64,000 nucleotides of DNA from Oligella sp050920755 (GTDB lineage: Bacteria > Pseudomonadota > Gammaproteobacteria > Burkholderiales > Burkholderiaceae_B). Made by a program: the position numbers and the translations under genes. Of the stretch, positions 1 through 7,292 are shown piece after piece. Every line of letters starts with the position of its first letter. Position 1 is the stretch's first letter. The stretch spans positions 1,674,001 through 1,738,000 of the forward strand of contig NZ_CP158480.1 of the NCBI RefSeq assembly GCF_050920755.1, in the 5' to 3' direction. Below the pieces are notes generated by a model. The model had not been told where the DNA came from. It was given only the letters and a program-made list of their open reading frames with translations, and searched no databases.

Positions 1-46
1 GTCAGGAATGTACTTAACGGTTATATCAGCGCCTACCCCTGGATAA
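1..46 (-). pseudogene. 3' part of a small membrane-protein gene cut by IS21 (rest at 1999-2388)
   Basis: Read on the minus strand from position 46, these bases continue in frame the gene that stops at the other side of the IS21 element. With one copy of the ATAA target duplication removed, the junction reads MHY-PGVGADITVKYIPD, which aligns with RARYPTLNATFRLKYLPS in the intact paralogue at 10840-11442. The gene runs off the left edge of the window, so its end is not seen. Confidence 0.8.
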
Positions 47-132
47 TGTTAACGGCAATGTAAAAATGACCCCTGTCGGCAATTGAATTTTGACCCCTTA
101 GTTTATAAACTAGCGGTTTTTTCGAGCCGCAT

Positions 133-1167
133 ATGTTAACTCAGGAGATGGTTGTGACCATAAAAGTGTTAAATAAACAGGGGCGTTCTATCAAATCAAT
201 TAGCCGAGAGATGGGTGTTGCACGCAATACCGTAAAGAAATATTTAAAAGCGGATTCAACGGTACAGCAATACACTCCTCGTGCGGCCCGACCGACGAAG
301 CTTGATCCATATAAAGCTTACATTCAAGAGAGAATTCGTCATGCGAGCCCGGAGTGGATTCCTGCGGCGGTACTTTATCGAGAGATTGTTGAACGGGGAT
401 ATCCCGGTAAGATACGTATGGTGAGTGATTACGTGGCGCAGTTTAAACCAAGCGTTCCGGCAGAACCTTTGGTGCGTTTCGAGACGGCACCGGGTGAGCA
501 ACTGCAAGTTGATTTCACCATCGTTCGACGTCGAGGAGAGCCGTTAAAGGCCTTTGTTGCTACGCTAGGCTACTCTCGAGCCAGCTATGTCTATTTCTTC
601 GATAACGAGCGCAGTGAGGCGTGGTTGAATGGCTTACGTCAATGTTTTGACTTCTTTGGGGGTGTGCCTAAGGAGGTACTCTTTGACAACGCCAAGGCGA
701 TTGTCATTGAGCGAGATGCGTATGGTGACGGATTGCACCGGTGGCATCCGGAGCTACTGTCATTAGCAAAGGACTATGGCTTTCGTCCTCGACTATGTCG
801 TCCCTACCGGGCTAAGACTAAAGGTAAAGTGGAACGCTTTAACCGCTACCTGAAGAGTAGTTTCGTGGTACCGTTACGAGCGCAATTGCGAGCCGATGGG
901 CTGGCACTGGATGTGCAGACCGCCAATGGGTATATTGGTCATTGGCTGCAGAGTGTCGCCAATGCCCGAGTCCATGGCACGACCCAAGCGATCCCCAACC
1001 AACGACTCATCAAGGAACGTGAAGCGTTATTGCCGTTGCCGATAAGAAGCGGCAATTCGGCAATCTCTCACACGTCGAATCAGGTACCGATGCCGATTGA
1101 GAGCTTGCAACACCCACTGTCCATCTATGATGCGCTGTTAGGAGACGGTCATGAACTTACAGTCTGA
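133..1167 (+). CDS. istA: IS21 transposase IstA
   Basis: DDE transposase that cuts and joins the IS21 ends together with the IstB ATPase. An N-terminal helix-turn-helix lies at about residues 17-39 (SIKSISREMGVARNTVKKYL). The rve/DDE core follows, with likely catalytic Asp127 (in LQVDF), Asp185 (in LFDNAK) and Glu234 (in KGKVERFN). At 344 residues it is shorter than many IstA proteins, which have longer C-terminal tails. It overlaps istB by 17 bases, the usual arrangement that couples their translation. The start is uncertain: an AGGAG sequence lies inside the ORF at about 143-147 and could serve a GTG at 154. Confidence 0.93.
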   Translation: MLTQEMVVTIKVLNKQGRSIKSISREMGVARNTVKKYLKADSTVQQYTPRAARPTKLDPYKAYIQERIRHASPEWIPAAVLYREIVERGYPGKIRMVSDYVAQFKPSVPAEPLVRFETAPGEQLQVDFTIVRRRGEPLKAFVATLGYSRASYVYFFDNERSEAWLNGLRQCFDFFGGVPKEVLFDNAKAIVIERDAYGDGLHRWHPELLSLAKDYGFRPRLCRPYRAKTKGKVERFNRYLKSSFVVPLRAQLRADGLALDVQTANGYIGHWLQSVANARVHGTTQAIPNQRLIKEREALLPLPIRSGNSAISHTSNQVPMPIESLQHPLSIYDALLGDGHELTV

Positions 1168-1927
1168 ACGCATTGCCGATTTATGTCGGCAATTAGGCTT
1201 ATATGCCATAAATGAGGCGTGGCCTCAGGTGTCTGAACGTAACCTCCAATCCGAGGGTAGTTACGCTGACTTTGTGGAGCAGCTGTTGGTGGAAGAGCTA
1301 AAGGCTAAAGGAGTACGTTCCCAAACAACACTGCTTAAATTTGCCGGGCTACCGAGCATTAAAACAGTGGAGGAATTTGACTTTGCATTTGCCAGTGGGG
1401 TGTCTAAGGCGAAGGTTGCCGAGCTCAGTTCCTTAACCTTCATTGCTCGTCAGGAGAACGTTGTCTTGCTTGGCCCAAGCGGAGTGGGCAAGACACACCT
1501 AGCCATTGGTTTAGCGTATAAAGCGATTATGAGTCAGCTAAAGGTGCGTTTTATGACAGCGGCGGATTTGATGCTGCACTTAATGGCAGCGCATCGGCAG
1601 GGCAAATTAAAGAGCTACATGAACCGCGTAGTGATGGCGCCTAAGCTCTTAGTTATCGATGAGATAGGATACTTGCCGTTTGGGCGAGAGGAGGCGAATT
1701 TGTTCTTTAATGTCGTTGCTAAACGCTATGAGAAAGGTAGCCTGTTGTTAACCAGCAACTTACCTTTTAGTCAATGGGCGGATACCTTCGCCGGTGATAC
1801 CTCGTTGACAGCTGCCATGCTGGATAGGCTGCTACATCACTGCCATGTCGTTCAAATGAGCGGTGAGAGCTATCGATTGAAAGATAAAAGAAAGGTTGGT
1901 TTTATATCAACCAAAGTATCAATTTAA
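1151..1927 (+). CDS. istB: IS21 helper ATPase IstB
   Basis: AAA+ ATPase (DnaC/IstB family) that selects target DNA and stimulates IstA. The Walker A motif GPSGVGKTH is at about residues 108-116 and Walker B LLVIDEIGY at about 166-174. The length of 258 residues is normal for the family. It starts inside the end of istA, consistent with translational coupling. The stop is followed directly by the right inverted repeats of the element. Nothing suggests inactivation. Confidence 0.94.
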   Translation: MNLQSERIADLCRQLGLYAINEAWPQVSERNLQSEGSYADFVEQLLVEELKAKGVRSQTTLLKFAGLPSIKTVEEFDFAFASGVSKAKVAELSSLTFIARQENVVLLGPSGVGKTHLAIGLAYKAIMSQLKVRFMTAADLMLHLMAAHRQGKLKSYMNRVVMAPKLLVIDEIGYLPFGREEANLFFNVVAKRYEKGSLLLTSNLPFSQWADTFAGDTSLTAAMLDRLLHHCHVVQMSGESYRLKDKRKVGFISTKVSI

Positions 1928-1998
1928 TTCGTAGAGGGGGTCAAATTTATATTGCCGATCTTCCTCTAAAGGGGGTCAAAATTCAATTGCCGTTGACA

Positions 1999-2388
1999 AT
2001 AATGCATTTTGTTGCTAAAAGGATAAACATTAAAGTCATCGGTATCAAAAAAAGTTTCTATTAATTGTCCGTCAACTGTTCTATAAATGATATGACTTCT
2101 CGTAACTCTATTCTCATTGTGTCGCCGACTAAGCGTTGTTGAAGAAGTTACCTTACCCTGCGCTACTTCACCAAAATGATTGGTTAAAAATCCAACAATA
2201 AATGGACGTAAGAAAATACCACAGAGCATGCTTACCATAAATAATAGAAGACCGACAGTGACCACGACCGAAATTTTTTTATTTGGCGGCACTAACGCCG
2301 CCAAGATAATAAGAACCAAAGCCGTAAAGACCATTAACGGCCAAATCTTATAAAGTGACCAGATAATCACTATAGATAAAGTTTTCAT
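1999..2388 (-). pseudogene. 5' part of DUF3592-like membrane protein gene, interrupted by IS21
   Basis: The N-terminal 130 residues of a small membrane protein: two hydrophobic segments (about residues 5-32 and 38-68), then a soluble part with RRHNENRVTRSHIIYR and ETFFDTDDFNVYP. The intact paralogue at 10840-11442 carries nearly the same motifs, so the family length is about 200 residues. The open frame runs on into IS21 for ten false residues ending NFDPL. It lies directly downstream of the PAAR-like gene of the vgrG cluster and may have been its last gene. Function is not known; an immunity role is possible only by position. Confidence 0.85.
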
Positions 2389-2395
2389 TTGTAGC

Positions 2396-2782
2396 TCAAG
2401 GCCCTAGAAGTAACTCTTTAAATTGGCTCGGCATTAATCTAATAGAAATGGGACAATTCCAACCATTGGTGATACCGATAGACGTCATCCTAGTTACCGG
2501 TGCCGCTCTATTAATATAGGTAAACATTCCTGTTAAATGTCTATGAGGTCCCATCACCATTGGACAAAGCACACCAAGACCAATCCCCGGCGTATCACCA
2601 AAGCTTGTAGGCCTAATACTCAAAAGATTATGAATAGGTACTCCACCCAATAAACTATTAAATGGTATAGGAACAGTTACCGGACCAATTGCCATATTTG
2701 GCCATGGAATTGGAGGAATCGGAGTCTTACAAACATCCGGGAAGCCAATATCCATACCACCTAATTGACAATTTGAAAACAT
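2396..2782 (-). CDS. PAAR-like domain protein (DUF4150), T6SS spike tip
   Basis: About 128 residues and rich in Pro and Gly, with the N-terminal pattern of DUF4150 PAAR-like proteins (GGMDIGFPDVCKTPIPPIP... then SFGDTPGIGLGV). In this family the protein caps the VgrG spike and can carry a C-terminal toxin. Here the chain ends right after the PAAR-like fold (FKELLLGP), so no toxin domain is attached. The ATG at 2782 is chosen because AGGAGG lies nine bases upstream; a GTG at 2788 is the alternative. It is the last intact gene of the minus-strand cluster that begins with vgrG. Confidence 0.8.
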   Translation of the reverse strand: MFSNCQLGGMDIGFPDVCKTPIPPIPWPNMAIGPVTVPIPFNSLLGGVPIHNLLSIRPTSFGDTPGIGLGVLCPMVMGPHRHLTGMFTYINRAAPVTRMTSIGITNGWNCPISIRLMPSQFKELLLGP

Positions 2783-2798
2783 TTTCACATTCCTCCTG

Positions 2799-3518
2799 TT
2801 AACCAGCCATAATTAATTTAGCATCTGTTTTCAATAATTCACGACCATTCAAAATCGCTACTTGACCTTCAAAACGGGCTAGAATATCCGCTGAATACTC
2901 AATGTTAACCGCATGAACTTTGTCAGTTCCTGTTACGAAACGATTAGCATTCTTTAAATTAAAAGTTGAAACCCTCGCATTGACCTCAACTTGATCGGCA
3001 ATTTGAGAATAAGAGAAAGACTTAAGTACCATTTCATTACTCATAATTTGTGCTGAATCTGATGCAACTTTCCAATTCTCGAACTCAAAACTAACTAAGG
3101 ATGAGTTAACAGTTAACTCATTCGTCATAATTGAAAATTTATCCGCCTTAATAACACCTTGCTCGGCAAAATCAATAACAACCTCGGTCTCAGGAGAGGC
3201 AACTTCCAGTAATGCCAGAATATAAAAGCCATCATCCAAATTACCACTCAACAAAACTTTGTCACCAATACCCGGACTATGCAAACATGAAACCGCTCGT
3301 TTTACATACTGTTGAGTACCATCCCCTAGAACTACCTTAAATACACTCTTACTCTCAATAGATTTAATCACCGCATGTGTTTGTAAAACTGCTTTGACCG
3401 ATCCATCCAATAGTGGATTCGCCTGATTCTTTATCAACAATGACTTTAAATCATCAATATTATTTTCCTTACTTGAACAGCTTAGAATTTGCTGTTTATT
3501 TAATCTTTCGTCAACCAT
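2799..3518 (-). CDS. DUF3540-like T6SS accessory protein
   Basis: A 239-residue protein of the type found between the pentapeptide protein and the DUF4150 gene in DUF2169-containing vgrG clusters. It has a central beta-rich part (AVLQTHAVIKSIE... GDKVLLSGNLDDGFYILALLE) followed by a repetitive beta segment. That suggests an OB-like or beta-helical structural role near the spike rather than an enzyme. No signal peptide or membrane segment is seen. Its start overlaps the end of the upstream pentapeptide gene by 19 bases and has a GAGGCGG ribosome site. The family call rests on sequence style and gene order. Confidence 0.65.
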   Translation of the reverse strand: MVDERLNKQQILSCSSKENNIDDLKSLLIKNQANPLLDGSVKAVLQTHAVIKSIESKSVFKVVLGDGTQQYVKRAVSCLHSPGIGDKVLLSGNLDDGFYILALLEVASPETEVVIDFAEQGVIKADKFSIMTNELTVNSSLVSFEFENWKVASDSAQIMSNEMVLKSFSYSQIADQVEVNARVSTFNLKNANRFVTGTDKVHAVNIEYSADILARFEGQVAILNGRELLKTDAKLIMAG

Positions 3519-4573
3519 AAATCCGCCTCTTTTAAATCATTATCAGTGCCCAAGCAGCCACGTCTTGAGCCAATATTAGCAGTATCATTAATAACTAAAT
3601 GCACCTTAGTTCTATGAAAATTGACATCATCAAAAGTAGCTTCATCAATATTTGAATACGATAAATCAGCAAAATGAAGATTAGCGCCATCAAAACTAGC
3701 ACTTGATAAATCCGTTTTATTAATGATTGTTGCATTCATTATCGCGTCAATAAAACAAGCACCTTTTGCATTGGATCCGCTTAAATTAGCATTAGATAAA
3801 TCTGTCTTTGTAAAATTAACCCCTTCTAGATCTGCATCTAAAAGAAGCGCGTATTTTAAATTACAAGAACTGAAATTTGCTCCCTTCAAATTGCAACCTT
3901 TAAAACTTGCTTGGCTCAAATCGGAACCTTGGAAATCAACACCAGATAACTGACTATCCGTAAATTGAACTTTATTTAAATTCAAGTTTTTAAACTCATA
4001 CCCTTTAGATGCAGTACTTTCAAATGCAATTAAGTTTTCAAAATTTGTATTCTTAAAATTCAGTGATTCAAAATTGAAACTCATCAAAATAAGTTGGACA
4101 GTCTCTGAATTTTCAAATTTAAGACTGCATTTATCAGTTTTATCAAAAACTACTCGTTCAATTTTTGAGTCTGAAAATGCTATATCCAAAGCATCGAGTC
4201 CAGCAAAATTACTTTCTTGAATTTCAACATTCATAAATTCCGAAGAGAGTAAATGACCGTTGGCTAAATTAACCGTCTTAAAAGTTGAATCAATAAAACG
4301 ACAATTCTCAAACCGACATAAGACAAAATTTACTTGTTGGAGTACACAACTATGAAAGGTGCAATTATCAAAAATCACTCCCATAAACATACAGTCTTTA
4401 AATTCAATATTTAAAAAATCATGCTCTGAAAAGACAACAAAAGAAAACTGGGCACCGTATACTTTTTCTTCTTCCCATTTTTTTTTCTGGAATGCTAGAT
4501 CATCAATAGCAATCCCCTTATTTATGTCATCAACAATCATTTCGATACTCTTATCTGTGGGCTTAATTGACAT
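3500..4573 (-). CDS. pentapeptide-repeat protein of the T6SS cluster
   Basis: About 357 residues. After a short N-terminal region (MSIKPTDKSIEMIVDDIN) the rest is a run of five-residue repeats of the A(D/N)LXX / FXXXX type, for example GVDFQGSDLSQASFKG and TDLSNANLSGSNAKGACF, which fold as a right-handed quadrilateral beta-helix. The ATG at 4573 is preferred: AAGGAAGG precedes it and the gene then overlaps the stop of the DUF2169 gene. A longer frame starting at 4648 has no ribosome site. Pentapeptide proteins in these clusters are thought to assist effector or spike assembly; the molecular role is not established. Confidence 0.8.
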   Translation of the reverse strand: MSIKPTDKSIEMIVDDINKGIAIDDLAFQKKKWEEEKVYGAQFSFVVFSEHDFLNIEFKDCMFMGVIFDNCTFHSCVLQQVNFVLCRFENCRFIDSTFKTVNLANGHLLSSEFMNVEIQESNFAGLDALDIAFSDSKIERVVFDKTDKCSLKFENSETVQLILMSFNFESLNFKNTNFENLIAFESTASKGYEFKNLNLNKVQFTDSQLSGVDFQGSDLSQASFKGCNLKGANFSSCNLKYALLLDADLEGVNFTKTDLSNANLSGSNAKGACFIDAIMNATIINKTDLSSASFDGANLHFADLSYSNIDEATFDDVNFHRTKVHLVINDTANIGSRRGCLGTDNDLKEADLWLTKD

Positions 4574-7253
4574 CATCCTTCCTTCTAGGAATAAAATTTG
4601 CATGTTTGGTGTAACAATCAACCAACTGTGTCGATGCGTCCATACCAATTCGACTCAAATCAGCCATATAAAATGACACATCTCGAATGACCGTTTGATA
4701 AAAAGTAGCACCTGTCAATAAGGTTTTAGTGAAATTTGATTTCAAAACATTAGATTTATTGAAACTTATCTCGATCAACATGCTACCAATAAATGAGCTT
4801 TTTTTAATTTTGATTGACTCGTAATTAGACTTTGATAAATCATTCATTTCAAGTGCTGCATCAAAGAAAACAGCATTCCTGATATCAATTCCTCTTAAAC
4901 TGGAATGATTAATTATTGAATTTAAAACCTGAAAGTTTTCAATTTTTGATTTTTGTTTTATGAAAAACTTTTCAAGTTTTGAACCTTCAATTCTAAAATT
5001 TTTCACCATTCCTTTCGGGAGAATTGCCAATGATTCTATAGTTGAGTTTAAAAAACTCAACTCAGAAATCCTAGCAAAGGAAAAGCTGCAAGATTTTATC
5101 TTGCAACTTAAAAAAGATAATTTTTCAAAATACCCTCGCAAAAATTGCACCATATATAAATTGCATGCTTCAAATGTAACATTGTCGATATACATTTTTT
5201 CATGCAACCAACTACTCAATGTACATTCTCTAAACTGATTGCCGATAAAATACGTACCAGTATTTGAAAACTTTATAAAAGTGCAATTTAGAAATTGACA
5301 GTTCTCAAAACGAATAGATTTAAACTGAGAATCATCAAATACACAATTCTCAAACACACATCCATTAAATTTTCCGAGAACAAATGATTTTCTTGAAAAT
5401 TCAACTTGCTTGAAGTGACATGAATCGAATAAAAACAACGAATAAAAACTACGTTTAAATGATCTACGATCTAAAACTTGATTCATCAAACGATATACTT
5501 TAGTAACATCGCTTGGATTTTCATCCATTTGCTGAACTAACTCTACATCAATAAAATTAACTTCTTCAAAATTAATAGATGAAGGAATATCTGCTGTAGA
5601 AGACTTTATGAGATGCTCATGCTCAGCCCTAGTTTTATCGAAATCGACAATGTCTCCTACTGGCCCACGGAGTTTTCCTTTATCTTGAACAGAACTTGCA
5701 TCCTTTAAAAAAGCATCAAGTTTTTGGGGGTTATTTATCTGCCCACCTTTAATGGACTGCTTTTTTTGAAAAAACTCCTTATTATCCTTTATTACTTTTC
5801 TTCTTTTTCTTTCAATTCCTCTTAAAAAATCAGTTTTTTGATTTTTGAGAAAATACTCAGATATTTCGGATAAATCCAGTTCATTAGATACTAATTTTTG
5901 GATTAGTAACTCTAACTGCATATCATCCGCCGCATCCTCAAAATCATCAATAACGCCAGAAAACTCTGTTGCAAAACCAGCCTCAGCCAAAACACTGCGC
6001 CTATTCTTTCTTTTTGCTGCAATTAACTCATTTTGAGCGCCAACTTCAATTTGGCCATTTTGAATTTTGATTTTATTAGACTTTCTAAATAAGCCCTCAA
6101 GCTTATCATCTAAATATCTTAGCCTATTCTTAAGCAAGTAATGAGTCCCTTCAAGTTTCAACCCCCTTACACCAACCGCATCAGTATCTACTAGATGTTT
6201 ATCAATTGTCGCTGCTAACGAGGCTGTATTTGGAGACGTACGTAATTTAAGTATATTGAGATAATATTGACTATCCCTATCTGTCGAAACTCCTTCAATA
6301 GCACAGACAGCATGCTTAAAGTATTCATTAGGCTCAACCATCGGAATTGCCAAATTCCCTTGATAGATCAAAATTAATTGTTCTCTATGGGGAAAAGCCC
6401 AAATCGTTTTTAAATCTAAGGCAAGCTCATCCAATACGCCTAACTGATTTTCTTTTTCAAAAAAAACCTTGGGCTTTAAATCCGGGATCGTTATTTCCAA
6501 AACTTTTTTTGCCGGATGCATATTAGTGAACCTGACAACATCCCCAGGCTTGAGATAAGAAAGACGCTGATCCTCAGGACTTAAATTAAAATAAGTCCAA
6601 TCTATATCTCTTGCGAAACCGGGAGCATCCTCTTCTAACCACTTATTGTCATATGTACCCATTAACAAGTTACGTCCCGGATACTCAATAGGTAAGGCAC
6701 AAAAACTAACAGGTTTTACCCTTTCATTCTCTCTCCTAATAAGCTTGCTTGGACACTCAACGTTAGGCAACTGCGTGATTTTATCAGTTGGTACAATATC
6801 ATCTGTGCTAATACCCTTACCTAACCGATTATATTCATAATCACCACCGCCAAAAGCATTGGCCCACGAAATAGGTAGCCTATCAAAAGGCTTTGGTTTA
6901 GTCGCTCTGTTATCAAGCCAGTATCGATCTCCATAAACCCATAGAATTTTGTTTATGTTATTTAGTTCAACTTGAACGGCTGTCATATTATCCTTACTAT
7001 AAACTCCGTAAGCATAACCATTGACGATTAAATCAGGCACATGTTTTGGAACACACAAATCCAGCGTTTCCGCTCCAAACACTTGAACAGACTCTTCGTT
7101 AAACAACTTCCATAAATTCTGTTCTTGTTCCAAAACAACTCCATCTGTAGTGCAATTTGCTAATACAGCAATTGTCACTCCATAATAATGACCATCCATA
7201 TACTGATAAGGTCGAGCCAAATAAGAAGATACTAATGGCTTAATTACTCTCAT
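4563..7253 (-). CDS. DUF2169 domain protein fused to pentapeptide repeats
   Basis: An 896-residue protein. The N-terminal ~310 residues match the DUF2169 style (PYQYMDGHYYGVTIAVL... RPKPFDRLPISWANAFGG... EDQRLSYLKPGDVVRFTNMHP). DUF2169 proteins act as adaptors or chaperones loading T6SS effectors onto VgrG/PAAR spikes. A charged middle region (about 400-560) precedes a long C-terminal pentapeptide-repeat solenoid (about 590-880: FENCQFLNCTF, FEACNLYMVQF, SKIENFQVLNS). It follows vgrG by 39 bases and overlaps the next gene. No toxin domain was recognised. The fusion of adaptor and long solenoid is known in related clusters. Confidence 0.8.
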   Translation of the reverse strand: MRVIKPLVSSYLARPYQYMDGHYYGVTIAVLANCTTDGVVLEQEQNLWKLFNEESVQVFGAETLDLCVPKHVPDLIVNGYAYGVYSKDNMTAVQVELNNINKILWVYGDRYWLDNRATKPKPFDRLPISWANAFGGGDYEYNRLGKGISTDDIVPTDKITQLPNVECPSKLIRRENERVKPVSFCALPIEYPGRNLLMGTYDNKWLEEDAPGFARDIDWTYFNLSPEDQRLSYLKPGDVVRFTNMHPAKKVLEITIPDLKPKVFFEKENQLGVLDELALDLKTIWAFPHREQLILIYQGNLAIPMVEPNEYFKHAVCAIEGVSTDRDSQYYLNILKLRTSPNTASLAATIDKHLVDTDAVGVRGLKLEGTHYLLKNRLRYLDDKLEGLFRKSNKIKIQNGQIEVGAQNELIAAKRKNRRSVLAEAGFATEFSGVIDDFEDAADDMQLELLIQKLVSNELDLSEISEYFLKNQKTDFLRGIERKRRKVIKDNKEFFQKKQSIKGGQINNPQKLDAFLKDASSVQDKGKLRGPVGDIVDFDKTRAEHEHLIKSSTADIPSSINFEEVNFIDVELVQQMDENPSDVTKVYRLMNQVLDRRSFKRSFYSLFLFDSCHFKQVEFSRKSFVLGKFNGCVFENCVFDDSQFKSIRFENCQFLNCTFIKFSNTGTYFIGNQFRECTLSSWLHEKMYIDNVTFEACNLYMVQFLRGYFEKLSFLSCKIKSCSFSFARISELSFLNSTIESLAILPKGMVKNFRIEGSKLEKFFIKQKSKIENFQVLNSIINHSSLRGIDIRNAVFFDAALEMNDLSKSNYESIKIKKSSFIGSMLIEISFNKSNVLKSNFTKTLLTGATFYQTVIRDVSFYMADLSRIGMDASTQLVDCYTKHANFIPRRKDDVN

Positions 7254-7292
7254 TTATAAAACCGATATGCTTAAATCAATCAAATTTAATAC

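Larger units (their letters stand above)
47..1998 (+). mobile_element. IS21-family insertion sequence, complete
   Basis: The element carries istA and istB and has the multiple terminal repeats typical of IS21. Left repeats lie at 47-73 and 74-97; right repeats, inverted, at 1971-1998 and 1935-1959. All share a GGCAAT...TGACCCC pattern. The outer ends are TGT...ACA. It is flanked by a direct 4-bp duplication, ATAA, at 43-46 and 1999-2002. Intact ends, intact ORFs and a perfect duplication suggest a recent insertion. It interrupts a minus-strand membrane-protein gene. Confidence 0.93.
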
